Positions 1-12,033 of a stretch of 64,000 nt of DNA are shown piece by piece. Positions within the stretch are counted from its first letter, which is position 1, and every line of letters begins with the position of its first letter. Origin of the DNA: Eucalyptus grandis (Eukaryota > Streptophyta > Magnoliopsida > Myrtales > Myrtaceae); the NCBI RefSeq assembly GCF_016545825.1, contig NC_052614.1:60891864-60955863 (forward strand), given 5' to 3'. The position numbers were made by a program, and so were the translations under genes. The notes beneath the pieces were generated by a model. That model made no database searches. It was not told the DNA's origin and saw only the letters and a list, made by a program, of their open reading frames with translations.

Positions 1-2160
1 TTTTTATAAATCCCACCATTTTCTGTAGTCCACTCAAATCCTTTTGGCATTATCAACCAATGCCCGGTTATTTTTCAATTAATAACTAAAGATTATTCAA
101 TTAAAGAATAATTCCTAATTTCACAAATAATTCAATTCAACAGAAAATAAAGCTCAATTAAATAAACGAACTACGCCACGACAATCAACATAAAATTCCG
201 GCCGTCAACTATCCTTGCCTAATTTTTGAAAAAATAAATAATTAAATAGTTAATTTCGAAAATTAATAAATAAATACTAAAAACCCAATTAGGCATTAAT
301 GCCTAATTGAAGCCCGATAGAGGTCGAGAAAAATCCCGAGATGCATTCAATATATAGTATAGGTAGTTCTCTGGCTAAGTACACTAACCACCTAACTAAT
401 ATGTAATGCAATTGACTAATAATCACTAATCCATTCTAATCTAACCACCTAATTGAAATTAATTAAATCTAATTATCCTTAAGCATCATTAGTCTACTAA
501 GCAAGGATTAGTGAGATTACTCACTTGGCAAAGCGAAGATCGGAACACCGCGACAGCGCGACAACGGCCGAAATCTGAATTTTCGGCGACGTCGACGATC
601 ACTTGGGCCGGGCCTAGAACAGGCCCAACCAATCTCAACCCAAATCTGAGATTTGCTTTTGAATTGGGCCAGGCTTCGCTAGACTGAACAGGCCTTGAAT
701 GGGCTGTCTTCGCAGGCTTCTAATGATGGGCTGCTGAAAACAATTGCGAACCGGGCTGAAATAATCTGAATTTCACTTGGGCTGCTACTGTGGATGGGCT
801 GAGATTCACGGCTGGACTTGCTTGGGCTGCTGGAAATTCACATGGGCTTCAAGTCTGGGCCGTAGCAGATTGCTGGACTTTCTGTGGAAGTGTTGGCGTG
901 GAGCTGCTTCGCTGGCATGGGACTCGCTGACCAAATGAAGCTGGCTTGCACGAAGAAGTCGCTGGGTTGAAGGATGAACGGCAAGTGGCAGCTTGATCGG
1001 TGGCTTGGTGGTCAACAATGGAGCTACTGGTTGACTCGGAGCAGCTGCTGGGTTCACGCGGGGCTTCGCTGGCAGACGGTGGGATTTCTGTGGTCAACGA
1101 AGGGCTCCTTTGTTGGCTTGACTCGGCAACTTCATGGGGAACGAACGTGGCAACTCGGTGGAGTCTTCGAGCGGATGAAATCCACGAGCTTTGAAGACGT
1201 TTGGTTGACCGAGCGGTAGAAGGAGATGGCGGTGGAAATGTGGACTGAAGGCTGCAGGCGTAAGAGTGGGTAGAGAAGCGAAAATGAAGATGCTGGATGG
1301 GCCGCTCGGTGAAGACTTCGGTGGGCGGTAGACTCGCGGAGGCAGGTCAGTTGAATTCTGGGGAAAGCTTTGGGCGTGTGGGGGAAAAACAAATGGCCAG
1401 GGAAATGAAAGCAAGAGCTGAAATCTGTGAGGGTGCTTCGGTTGAAGAAAAAGATCAATGAAAGCAGAAGCAGATGTACGAAGGGAGAAGAGAGCAGCTG
1501 AGCGTGCTCGAGAAGCTAAGGAGGGGGCCCAATGTCAGAAATTTTATCTCCTCTATTGATGGCCTTGTCTCTTACTACTTTCCAACATCAATTATCACTA
1601 ATTAAACACCTTTTTTTTATGTAAGTGTTGCGCCCCCTCACCCTAGACTCCGAATTTCACTAATGTTTGAACTCAAATTTCACTTCCAATCTCTCCAAAT
1701 CATGGTCTAGATTGATGAAGAGAGAGAGTCTACAAAGTTTCTATAAGTTCCCAACGTCAAATAGCTCGGCTTAGAAGTCCAAATTCTCTTCAATTGAGCT
1801 CATCCGAATTTCCGCTATTTTCTGCGACGTCTGAATTGATTTTCCGTAAAAATCCCGAACTCGATGGAATTTCTTTGAAAGACAAGACGACATCCTATAA
1901 ATGAATTGTGATATGCTCAAACGTCCGATTCCCGATACCAAATTCAATTTCGTGGTTAAAAGTCGATTGAATGTGATTTTAGTCCGATCCGACCTATCGG
2001 GTAGTTTTTAGAGATTTTACTGCAGTTATATCCCTTAACGGCTTCACCTAATAGATTGGTTAACTCGTGAGTGATCAGCTTAAAGAAAAAAGACCATAGG
2101 CGCGCCGACGAAATGCTCATTTCATATATTCGGGACGGGGTCGAAATTCGGGATGTCACA
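1..2160 (-). mobile_element. Long LTR of a Gypsy-type retrotransposon, cut by the window start
   Basis: Read on the minus strand, the sequence starts at 2160 with TGTGACATCCCGAATTTCG, a typical start of long plant Gypsy LTRs. It is preceded (plus 2161-2180) by a purine-rich stretch, AAAGGGTGAGAGTCAATGAT, that would serve as polypurine tract. Going down in coordinate there is an AT-rich U3-like part, a GC-rich part (about 540-1500) resembling a transcribed leader, and an AT-rich tail that runs off the window. The open frames in the GC-rich part have no recognisable domain. An alternative reading is a shorter 628-bp LTR at 1533-2160, which also has TG/CA ends. The other edge and the target duplication are not visible, so solo or full element cannot be decided. 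Confidence 0.5.
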
Positions 2161-2880
2161 ATCATTGACTCTCACCCTTTACACATATTTTGAGCCTAAT
2201 GATCCTTTCATTTCTCAACCTAAGAACCCAGCCTACGTTGCATCCCTTCCAAAGTTTCTTTTGATTATGGCACTTGAATTAACGTAGAGGTTCACATGTC
2301 TTAAGCATCGCTCGAAGAAGTGCAAGCAAGATTATTTTTTTCTCATTTTGCAGGGTTCTCAACTTGTAACCCGAAGATGATTACATAATTGTTCTTTCAA
2401 TTGCCATGATTCAAATAGTCCATTTGTTAAACCGTTGACCAAGCCCACATTACGATCCCTATTAAAAACCTCTCGGATTGGTAAGGTCATACTGCTTGTG
2501 AGAATACTCAAACCCTTATTGGTACGATTACAGTGAGATGTAGTGATTCTCCTAAAATAGCCACTCTAAATGAGAGTGAGTGAAAATCTTTTCTAACCGA
2601 AAGTCTCTCATTTAGTATTCTTAATAAATCCATGTCATTTGTCTTGAACGACAATTCTCTCTTGTGAAAATTTGGGCGATGCAAATATGGTAAAGTTGTT
2701 ATGCATAAACCTTAATTGAATTGATGAAAACCTCATTGAATTTTGAAATGTGCATTTTAAAGTAGCTTAGATTGTCTACCTCTTTGATGAATGCATACCA
2801 GTTTTTGCTCTAATTGTGTTTGACAAATAATATTTCCTTGAAGACTGACTAATACTTGACATTCAAGTTGCTCCTTGAAG
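2161..2880. other. Non-coding stretch, probably 3' untranslated part of a Gypsy element
   Basis: No open frame with a recognisable domain is present. The stretch runs directly into two minisatellites and then a long LTR at 4098. I therefore infer it is the 3' untranslated part of the element that owns that LTR, interrupted on its left by the minus-strand LTR ending at 2160. Confidence 0.3.
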
Positions 2881-3350
2881 CCTCGAGATTCGGCATGCTT
2901 TCGTAGCTTGAAGCCCTTTTCACTGACCTAATGTGCTTCCGTAGCTTGCTATCCTTTTCATCGACTCGGCGTGCTGTCACAGCCTAATGTCCCTCTTTAT
3001 CGACTTGGTGTACTTCCATAACCCGGTGTCATTTTCATCGATTCGGCATGCTTTTATAGCCCAATGTCCTTTTATATCGACCTGGCATGCTTTCGTAGCC
3101 TAGAGTCCCTTTCATCGAACCAGCGTGCTTTCATAGCCCGGTATTCTTTTATATTGACCTAGCGTGCTTTCGTAGCCTAGAATCCTTTTTATCGACTCGA
3201 CGTGCTTCCATAGCCTAATGTCCCTCTTAATTGACATGGCTTGCTCTCGTAGCTCAGAGTTCCTGACCTGGCGTGCTTCTATGGCCTGGAGTTCTTGACT
3301 TGTCGTGCTTCCGTAGCCCGAAGTCCCCTTATCAAATCAGCGTGCTTATG
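2881..3350. repeat. Minisatellite, about 40-bp unit, about 13 copies
   Basis: A degenerate unit built around GGCGTGCTTTCGTAGCC and TCCCTTTTATCGACC recurs about every 39-40 bp. Its GTGCTT core appears near 2891, 2930, 2967, 3006, 3046, 3086, 3121, 3161, 3199, 3237, 3269, 3302 and 3339. Copies differ by several substitutions and small indels, so the array is not recent. Confidence 0.8.
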
Positions 3351-3429
3351 AGGCATTCTCTCTCAAAGTGCATCGACACTCCACTCGATCAAACTGTCCC
3401 CCAAAGATTTTCTCCAAATTCAGTCTAAT

Positions 3430-3870
3430 TAAGGTGACCAAAGAAAGGTTCAAATCCTAGTCAGATGATCTATGCCGCAATGCTAGGCAACCATAGAATG
3501 ACACAAGTTCTAGACAATATTTGTTGCTTCGATCGTAGAAAGGTACAGGTCCTAGAAAAGCCGTTTCTCATTCAGGTGACCGTAGAAAGGTACGGGTCTT
3601 GGAAAGTGATTTCCCGCTTAGGCAACCGTAGAATAATATGGGTCCTAGACAATATCCGTTTCTCATTCAAGCAACCGTAGAAAGGTATGGATCCTGAAAA
3701 ATCAATTTTTTTTTCCCATCAAGGCGACCAAATAAAGGTTTGGGTCCTAGGCAACCAAATACTACCATACTAAGCGACCGTAGAAAGGTACGGGTCCTAG
3801 AAAAGCAATCTCCTTACAAAACATCGTTATTATTATGAGCGACTGTAGAAAGGTACGGGTCATGGACATA
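3430..3870. repeat. Second minisatellite, about 45-60-bp unit, about 9 copies
   Basis: A unit with the core GCGACCGTAGAAAGGTACGG followed by GTCCTAGAAAA recurs near 3430, 3487, 3529, 3575, 3621, 3669, 3722, 3774 and 3838. Spacing varies from about 42 to 64 bp. It is a different sequence from the array just upstream. Together the two occupy the 900 bp preceding the LTR at 4098, where Tat/Ogre-type Gypsy elements are known to carry variable tandem repeats. Confidence 0.75.
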
Positions 3871-4097
3871 TAACACAAACAATCTTGAATTACTCTACCC
3901 TCCTTAAAGGTAAGTTATTCCAGGTAGGTTCATTATCATTTACATTAGCATTTCCGTGCATCATATAAATTGCATTCCAAAATGGAATTCATTTTCCACC
4001 AAAAAAAATCATTCAATGCGTGCATGATCAAAATTTAGGTCTCAATTTATCTTTGGAGGCAACCTCTATGAGCTTACCTTCAAAGAGAGTTAGCTAG

Positions 4098-6735
4098 TGA
4101 CACCTAAATTTTGGCAACCCAGTAATTTATTTATTGCATAAAAAATTAAGGATTAATCTTTAACCCCTAACAAAAATATTATAATTAAATTGCATAGCAT
4201 ATAGTTTTAGGAGCATTTTTTTTTATTGCATTTGCATCGGACTCGATAACAGATGGGTTTGAATTGATAGTTCTGTGATTTAATTTGAAAGGTTGGACTA
4301 AGCCCATAAAGAGAGCAAATTAGCCCGAGCCCATTATTTTTTTTGATGATCGAAAATTATCTTATGAGAAATGGAGATTTGATATTTTCGGTGATATGAC
4401 GGTGGATTTTTCAATATCCTCGGAAAGAGCAAGTGTGACAAGGAGATATTAGGAGCTCATATTTGCAATATTTGAAATTTGAGAAAAATCATATTACAAT
4501 CTTGAATCTTTAGCAATATGTGATAAAATCGGTGGAGAATATTCAAAGAGATGAGGAAAATAAAGATATATAATGCATTCGGGAGGTGATCTTCATGGAT
4601 GTTGATTTGAAAAAGGAAATAAAAGCTTCAGTTCCCTCGCCTATAAATTGGCCCGTTCATTCATGAAAAGAGGGGGCCACACATTGAATATACAGCTACA
4701 GTAGAGAACACATGCTAGGGAGAATAGAAGGGAGAAATCGTGGGGGTCGGAAATTCTATTGAGCGATACACGTTAGAAGAAAGAGAGAGACAGAGAGTCC
4801 ACGGCCGAGCACTTCGCAGCCAAAAATCTCAAGGCTATGCCTCAATCGATCCTCCCCACCATCATTAGAATCCTCGTTGTCACTCACTGCTGCCTTCCAA
4901 AGCTGAGAAGTTGCTGCCTTGCTGAAGATCTCCAAGCACTTTCTGTCGCAACTATTCGTGAGTGATACATGCATGGTGGTGTTCACTTCAACAACACACC
5001 CTCATGGTCAAAGTTTGATAATCAAGGAGGTTTATTACAAGACTTGCAGAATTCGCAAAGGACTTGGAAATTAGCCAAGTTTGTCATTGGTCAAAGTCTC
5101 CCTGGCGTCCTTTGCTACCTTGCCGAGAAGCACTACCGCTCGTCACGGGCGTAGGACTCTATAGCACCATCAAGCCTTCATCACTAGATTTGCAACAATT
5201 GTCCAACAATTCTCAATGTCGTTGCCCAGCTAGTCCTTCCCGGGCCTTTGCCGGAAAGCATCAACCATGTGCCGAGCACCACTAGGACATTCTTGCCCCA
5301 ACCATCCCTTCGTTGCACTGTCTGTGACCCATGACAACTTGTTGCCACGCTAGGACGTACGTCATTCATCCCTCAAGTCGATTCCATCGAAGTCCAAATT
5401 TGGCAATATAATCTTTGAAATTAGGTAAAGGTCTCATCTAAATTTGGTTTGGATATTTTATTTCCTAATATATTCTTTTCAGTATCTTACGTGCATATTT
5501 GAATGATAAGCACATTTATGATTTATTGCCTAATCCGCAACCACATGTCAATTTTTTTTATTTCATCTATAAGGCTTTAGATGGAATAATTAATCACACG
5601 GGAATAAAATTGATTTCTTTAAGGCTTAAGATCAATTTATTGATTTTATTAGCGAAATAATCAGGTTGATCAGATATCGTTTCCAAATTCGAACAATGGA
5701 TAATATCTTTGATGACTGCGAATGGTTTGGTGCTTATCTTTTAATTGCTTTATTTATCCCAAAAATACAAAAAAAAGATTGCATTTGCATATCATGTAGA
5801 TTAGAATTGATTTCCTAGATAGAATTGCATGACAAAATAGTTAGATTCTTTTCTAATTATATTAAAATGCATGTTTAGATGATATCTAGGTTAGATAATA
5901 TCTTTGAATTAAATTGCATGTTGAGATAAATTTCTAAGTTAAGATATGATTCAGATTGGTCTATTCCCTAACTTAAAATAGATAATATCTCACTTTAGTT
6001 ATATTTTTATTTATTTTAGCAATTTTTAATTACAATTTTTTTAAATGCAAAAATATCATACGCATGTCATATAGAATTAGGTTCACGCGGTCAATAACTG
6101 TTGCTAGGTCCATTTAATTAGAAATTACCCGTCATTAGAATTAGGTCATTTAGTTAGATTGCATTGCATATAGTTTAAATTTTATTAAAGAAGAGAAAAT
6201 CCTTAAAAAAGATTGAGTAACTGCGTGTTAGTTAAGAAAAAACCCTAGGGCTTTTGATGTGAAATTTTAACTAACACTGCAGATGCTTTCATTTCTACGA
6301 GATAAGTCCCGTAATTTATTTATTGCTTTCTTGTGTGTTAAATTGGCGGTTTGCATGCCCACATGATCACTTCACATGTTAGGGAAGTAAATTAAAATTA
6401 ATTCAAGCCGATTGCAAAAAAAAAAAAAAAAAAAAAATTGAAATAAAAAGAGAAATGTACCGAAAGGGCATTAGTGAAAACTAGCGTAATCAAGTCCCCG
6501 AACTCACAATCTTTGGTTTGTCTAAGTAAAGTAAATCTCTCATTACTTTACTTGGGTTTATAATCGACCCAACAAAAATATATTAGTGACGACTCCTAAT
6601 TAAAAATCAATTGTATGTAAAGAACTTGAACCTAAGTCGCGAATTGGTATAAGCTTGGGAGAGTCCGAGCTAAGTTTAAGCTTAGTAATCCATTAACCAA
6701 ATCCTAGGTGGTTCACCCGAGGTTGAGTCGCAACA
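4098..6735 (+). mobile_element. Long (2.6 kb) Gypsy-type LTR, family 1, copy 1
   Basis: It starts TGACACCTAAATTTTGGC and ends GAGTCGCAACA (TG...CA). The start matches copies at 46755 and 62110, and the end matches the copy ending at 58103. An inner block (about 5568-5650, with AAGGCTTAAGATCAATTTATT) recurs at 63429-63530. Layout: AT-rich U3, TATA box near 4642, GC-richer leader (about 4670-5400), AT-rich tail with a poly-A run at 6418-6438. No primer site follows the right end and minisatellites precede the left end, so I read it as a 3' LTR. No matching 5-bp target duplication is evident (GCTAG left, ATTAT right). Confidence 0.65.
4640..4650 (+). promoter_or_regulatory. TATA box of the LTR promoter
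   Basis: CCTATAAATTGG lies about 540 bp inside the LTR, just before the GC-richer leader. The related LTR at 62110 has CACTATAAAAGG at the same relative place (62411-62420). The shared position supports a real LTR core promoter, though activity is unknown. Confidence 0.45.
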
Positions 6736-7199
6736 ATTATCATATGATCACGTTATTTCCACTCCTATCTAAGTTAAGGCACTCCTTTTTTAATCAATTG
6801 ACCAAAATATTCCTCTCTTCATGGTAATGTTTCTCTCTCTTTAATCTAGTTACACCTTCTTCCCTTTAGATTCACATTAGAATATTTTAGAGGAAAATTT
6901 TAAGTATGGTCTAAAATTTTGATACTCTCGTATGACATTGAATCTATTATCGATATTAATTACTTTCTTCATGGTAGAAGTAGTACAATAAGAAGTTCCT
7001 TTTTTTTCCCTTTCCTTTTTGTGATTGTCTTTTGTTTTGACGTGATCTAGATATAAACATACAACTTGACCTTCAAGCAATTTCACAACAAGTGTTGGAT
7101 AAGTTTTAATCTCCTTGACATGTTCCCTTTTTTGTTTTTTGAAAATTTTCAATACTTTATCTACTTATCGAAACTCCTATTTGTGAGTTTCATGCATAG
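6736..7199 (+). other. Remnant of the intron before the PGG exon
   Basis: There is no coding signal. From about 7080 it aligns with the last part of the intron at 15340-15471 (shared TTTTGAAAATTTTCAATA and TGTTCC blocks). It is therefore old intron sequence of the pseudogene that follows. The part left of 7080 is AT-rich and unassigned. All upstream exons of that gene copy are missing, replaced by LTR sequence. Confidence 0.5.
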
Positions 7200-7852
7200 G
7201 CTGTGAAAAGCTGTGTTATCCCTCTTATGAGAACCATCGCCTTTTGGAGAATTCTCAAGGATAGGGGGATGACCTTTTAGAATAGATTTGTGGAGAAGCA
7301 CGAAAAATTGCTTGAGAAAGGGGAGAAGTGGGTGAAGGACACAACAAATTCATGTATGCTCATCTCAACTCTAATTGCCACAGTATTGTTCGTTGCTACT
7401 TTCATTGTACCTGGAGGCAATGACAATAATACTGAAGTCCCATTATTGCTAGGACATGATTCTCTCTTGATTTTTGCAATTTTGGATGCGTTAGGTTTGT
7501 TCTCCTCTGTGATGGCCATCTTGCTATTCCTAGCCATCTTCACTCCGTGGTATGAGGTGCAAGATTTTCTCTAATTGTTGCCTAAGAAGTCATAAAGGGT
7601 CTTTATTTTCTCTTCCTCTCCTTGGCTTTCATGCTTGTGGCCTTCGTTGCAATTCTTACGATGGTGCTGGATAAGAGACTGGAGTGGGTTATCAATCCCA
7701 TTACTTTGTTGGCCTTTGTTCCTGTGGTTTTATTTGCAATACTACAGCTTCCCTTGCTATTCCAAATGGTTAAATCCCCTTATGGACCAGCATCTTTTGT
7801 CTTGAGAGCATTTGGGATGGAGTCAATTATACTAAACAAAATCAGTGATTGA
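7200..7852 (+). pseudogene. Dead terminal exon of an ankyrin/PGG-domain gene (copy A)
   Basis: The exon follows a TAG acceptor at 7198-7199 and encodes the C-terminal membrane part of an ITN1/ACD6-like ankyrin protein: GEKWVKD, the TM1 segment around NSCMLISTLIATVLF, then VPGG, the family's signature, then further hydrophobic segments to about 7840. Breaks compared with the intact copy at 15472-16095: an in-frame TAG at 7278-7280, a TAA at 7572-7574 where the sister has GAA, and a one-base deletion a few codons later that moves the rest (from about 7600) to another frame. No ankyrin exons lie upstream. The 3' flank (7860-8620) still matches that of the sister. Family proteins act as membrane proteins in salt, ABA and defence signalling; this copy cannot make one. 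Confidence 0.85.
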
Positions 7853-8621
7853 TGAATTTGATTTGAGGGTGTATATGTCTTCATTACAATTGGGTGGCTG
7901 TAGCGGGGCCAATGCGATACTGAATATGTTTCCTCAAAGTATTTGAGCAATTACTACGCATTATGTTTCCCTGCCTTATTATCAAATATCCATTTATAGA
8001 ACGATTCAATCAATTTAAAATTTCAGCCTATAGATACTTCAAAATTGAATCTGCATATACATAAACTATATATATACTAACGTTCAGTACTGAAATTGCT
8101 CAATCTTGGAATATAATTTTTTTTAAATTTTTTTTTTTTTTTTTTAGATTTTTGTTTTATAATTTAGATTCTGAATTTTTTTCCATAAGCTCAAACCAAG
8201 TATTATGAAACAAAGTCTATATACAAAAATCTATATCATCAACATTTATTACCAAAATACACATGCTCGTGTAATATATCGTTCATCATGGAATGAGAGA
8301 TGAACAATTATTGATAGAAAAAATCTATTTATACAAAATTTTGGTGATAAGAATGATACCAAATGTAGACTTTATTCTTGAAAACTATAAAGAAATTGGA
8401 ATCCTACCAGTTATAATACTTTGTTTGTATTAATTGTGAAATAGATGGAATAAAACCTGCCATAAATTTTTTATCATTCATTAATTACATATAGATCTCT
8501 CATAATAAAATCTAGGTATACATAAGCAATTACTTTTGAACATTTATTACGAATTTCATGTAATCATGTAATATAACTTTCATCGTGGAATAAATTTTTG
8601 GGCATTTGATTTTTCTTCGTA

Positions 8622-9158
8622 GCGGGAAAATGCGGAGGAAAATGCGACGGCGAGGTGGAAGCCACGCCGGCAGCCCCAGATCGGGCGAGCGAGACATGCG
8701 GATGAGGTCAACGAGGGAAGACGAACGGTGAACCGGAACTGACCTGAACGGCGATGGCGACGGCGCTTGGATCCGAGCGAAACGGATGGAAAGCGAGAGA
8801 GAGGAGATCGGAGAGGCGAAGGAGGAGAGAATCGTGCTTTGCTTTTTTGGATTGGGAGCGATCGGGTGGTGATGATTCGCCTCTTTCTTTAATTTTTGCC
8901 TTTATTGGGTTCTTCAACGAGACTGGCTGTGTTGTGTAGAGAAGTTCGAACGGAGGGGAGAGCGAGGGAGGTGGGCTTGTGGCCCCGCGAAGGGAACGCG
9001 GAATGCCCAGGCTGTGCTGGAGCCCAGGCGCGCCCCCCGACGTCTCTGCGAAATTACCGTGCTGCCCGCCGGGCGGGGGCGGGGGCGTCGGCTGGGGATC
9101 TTGGCCGCCCCTTTTTGGGGATTTCGCGTGGAGATTCCGGAACGTGGAGGGGGCGAGG
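8622..9158 (-). other. GC-rich insertion resembling the promoter and first exon of an unrelated gene
   Basis: Duplication copies A and B align up to the ATTTGATTTTTCTT motif near 8620 (16845-16858) and again from GAAATATACCA at 9161 (16968). Between them copy A holds about 540 bp of GC-rich DNA where copy B has about 105 bp of ordinary sequence. Read on the minus strand it looks like a core promoter with a pyrimidine-rich 5' leader ending in a consensus donor, GTTCAG|GTCAGT, near 8738-8745. I recognise no protein. I infer capture of a gene's 5' end, or filler DNA from break repair. Open frames here are probably incidental. Confidence 0.4.
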
Positions 9159-9199
9159 GGAAATATACCAATTACAGAACTTTGTCCACATAAATTGTG

Positions 9200-9450
9200 A
9201 GATAAAGAAAATGGAAGACGAGATAAGACTCCTCCGTCCGCTTCATCCAGCCTCCGGCGAACCTCAAATGGATGGACTTCAGGCGAGAGAGGAAAAATCG
9301 TCAGCATTCCATGTTCCGTTGGATGAAGCTCAGGGGATTATTGATTTTGAAGCTTAAATGGGTTGGGCATAACATTTCTCTGTCATAATCCCTAATTTTG
9401 TGAATTAATTTTATCACCGGCATTTTAGTGTCAAGTACCTCAATTGGTAA
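9200..9450. other. Second small non-homologous patch in the intergenic part
   Basis: After the shared TTGTGAG motif near 9199 (17008 in copy B) homology stops for roughly 240 bp. The patch is moderately GC-rich at first. It encodes nothing I recognise. Confidence 0.25.
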
Positions 9451-9958
9451 AATCGAAAAGTTTAGATTTGAATTTACACCCACATGATAAGTTTAAAACC
9501 GACTCGATAACTGTCTCTAAATAACTTATTTCAATATTTATTTCTTCTAAATCAGTAATAATTTATTATAAAAATTCTCATAAGAATTAGATATGCAAAA
9601 TTTAAATATTTGCTGGAATTAGACATCTGCTCACATTATGGTTTGCTAACTGATATCAAAAGCAAATCAGTGCATGGAGCTCGTACAAGAGTGTGCCACA
9701 TGAGTCATCATCATGCAAGTTTTACCCACTTTTATATCCATTGACAGATAGATTGAGATTGAAATGCTAGTGTCATTTCCTTGAATTACCTCCTCCCACC
9801 CCAAACTCCATGAGTAACTAAGTTTATTGTAAGCTTTCCAATAAGATATCATTCGCCTGACACCCAAAAAAAAGATGAGTTAGGTTCACATGATCCGGAC
9901 ACATTCATTACTAAGCTCATTGTACAAGTAATCGCAACAAGAGTCTAGTGTATTTAGA

Positions 9959-9989
<31 letters not shown>

Positions 9990-11390
9990 AAGTCTAAAGT
10001 CAGGCTCTAAAACAGAATTTGCGTAGCTCACATTACAATCCTCCATAATTAAGTCATGTGTAGAAGAATCCACATCAATGAATTGGTCCAGTTGGTCTCG
10101 TACAATACTAAATGGATATATTGAGCGCCACACAATGGCGCTATTTCTAAATAATGCTTTGATTGGGTCAGACACATGTCACAACGTGAGCCATCATTAT
10201 ATGAATGCAGCACTGGATGTTAGTTTATCCTTTTGTAGATAGGATCCAAATTCTACTGTAATCTCACCTATAATTGGTGGATGATATTACTACATCACTT
10301 GACTTATTGAGCACATTTTTTTTCCAGATAAACATTAGCTCTCAAGAAATTGAACGAAGCAACATACTTTTATTCATCTACTCAAAATTCAACAAAGAGA
10401 GGGAGGCACTTTGCTCCATGGTCCAAATAGAACGACAAGCCAGAAAGCAATGATAATCCAATCTCCACTTCAACGACTCACTTCAACATGCAAAACAAAC
10501 TAGATACAACCTCACAAGGATAATCCATAGAAAGACATCAATGACGAGCATATTAGCTGAATTATTATTTTCCTCTTTTTTTTCTTTTTCTGAAGAGACT
10601 TGAAAATGTGGTGTTTTTCAGTGGATGATATCTCTTCTAAAATGAAATTAGCCACTTAGCCAGAAGACAGATCATTAGCGAACAGAGCAAAGTCCGATTT
10701 GAAGCCCAAGCCTCAGACTGCTGAAGCTGACCGTGGCAAGAGCTGGACATGTGCCAGCATTCAATTGGAGGTGCAATAGCCCCCGAAGGAAAATCATGCT
10801 ATTCCCTCTGTTGAGGTTCTTCAAGCAGATGATGTTTACCGACGACGAGATGAACCCGACACATATCTAACCTCAGAGGATGATGAGGACCTCCGGGCCG
10901 CCTAGGTGCGTGTGCATCGAGATGACCCTGGGGGGCCGTATTGAAATTAGTGGTTACAACCAATCTGTATATGTAGATGATAGTGACTATATAGCCGCTG
11001 AGCATATTTACACCTTAATCTTAAAAGTGGCAAAGAATGTTCAATCTACACTAGAATGTTTATAAGTTCTATTTTGCTAGTTTACTCAACTACAATAGAG
11101 CACTACACCAGTAATAAACCAATGAGTACATGAAATTGCTTGTCACCCATGATGCTTCATTATCTCCAATTGAATGAATCTCTCCTCCTGCCAATACGAA
11201 AATAGTTTTCTCATAAATTTTTCATTTGAGAAAAACACAAATAAAAGTCATTCTTTTGTTGACATCTGAATTTTATTCGGCAAATCAAACATGAATTTTT
11301 GTAAAAATAAGAATTATATGAAAATAAAAAAAATACTAAATAAAATTTCGGCCCATCTCACTGCAGCGTCGCGTCCACGTGTACATATCT
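9450..11390. other. Upstream intergenic region of the leader exon, duplicated
   Basis: No gene is recognised. 9540-9860 matches 17090-17380, and 10540-11390 matches 24360-25200. A poly-A run lies at 9959-9982. Short open frames at 10799-11065 on both strands are not conserved in the other copy, where the matching region has different stops, so I do not call a gene. Confidence 0.45.
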
Positions 11391-11399
11391 TATACATAT

Positions 11400-11856
11400 A
11401 TGCAATCGGCGGGGTAGAATAGAACAGAGAGAACGCACGTAGGCGGAACTCAGCAAATTCTTTCTCGCATCATCAATTTCCAGGAGCTTCTAGGTCGCCA
11501 TTCTCTCTTCCTACTCGGCCACCTCCACTCCACCGGTAGCCCCCCCACTCGTCTCCGATCGCCGAACACCGTAGTCTCTTCGCATTTGAACCGCAGAGAA
11601 TAAAGGCAGAGAGTACAGGGAAGGAATTCTCATGTTTAGTTGTGATTCTCTCGATTTCCTCTATGCATCCTTACCCCGTCTGTCACCGATTGTCGTCGCA
11701 GGCCACTTCCCCAACGTCACCAGCTTCCCTATTTTCTGGCCAACGTCATCAAAGGGCTGGATCCTCCTTCTCCCTCTTTTGGCCAGTTCCAGTCTTTCGT
11801 GCTACAACTCCTCTGATTGGATCACCAATCGCGGTCAGCTATTACTCTTCCTCAAG
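11400..11856 (+). other. Untranslated leader exon of the ankyrin/PGG gene (copy A)
   Basis: A pyrimidine-rich leader begins shortly after GGCGGGGTAGAATAGAACAG and ends at a donor, CTCAAG|GTAAATCC (11856/11857). The exon end and donor are kept in copy B (17696/17697) and copy C (25699/25700), while the sequence between has indels of all sizes. That is what an untranslated first exon would show, and the open frame starting at 11632 is not preserved. The start is inferred from the edge of similarity. Downstream intron sequence runs only to about 12033, where a deletion junction lies. Confidence 0.5.
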
Positions 11857-12033
11857 GTAAATCCGCATACTCTGTTTCAGCTGAAGGTAGGGACCGAGTA
11901 CTCGATTTCACCAGTATGAAATCCAGTTGCGTTCGAGACTATTCTATAAGTCGGGATACGACCTCTCTTATTTCTGCATCTATATCCTTTGGCCGAAATG
12001 TCTACCACCGGTTTGATAAAATTCCTGAACTAA

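Larger units (their letters stand above)
7080..12033 (+). repeat. Segmental duplication, copy A
   Basis: Order: PGG exon, 3' flank, intergenic part, leader exon, start of leader intron. The same order recurs at 15340-17890. The upstream part of the leader exon (10540-11390) is matched at 24360-25200 instead. Alignments by eye include the whole stretch after the stop codon (7853-8620 with 16096-16860), 9161-9195 with 16968-17010, 9540-9860 with 17090-17380, and 11400-12033 with 25200-25905. Divergence is substantial and many indels exist, so the duplication is not recent. Confidence 0.75.

Noticed and set aside
806..1458. Overlapping minus- and plus-strand frames
   Set aside because: They sit in the GC-rich middle of the minus-strand LTR at 1-2160. 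The composition explains them and none has a known motif.
1533..2160. A separate 628-bp solo LTR with plus-strand orientation and GGAGGGGGCCCA as purine tract
   Set aside because: The TGTGACATCCCG start on the minus strand with its own purine tract fits known Gypsy LTR starts better; kept only as an alternative.
2881..3870. Regular repeats considered as a CRISPR-like array
   Set aside because: Units are degenerate and contiguous without unique spacers, and the context is a plant retrotransposon.
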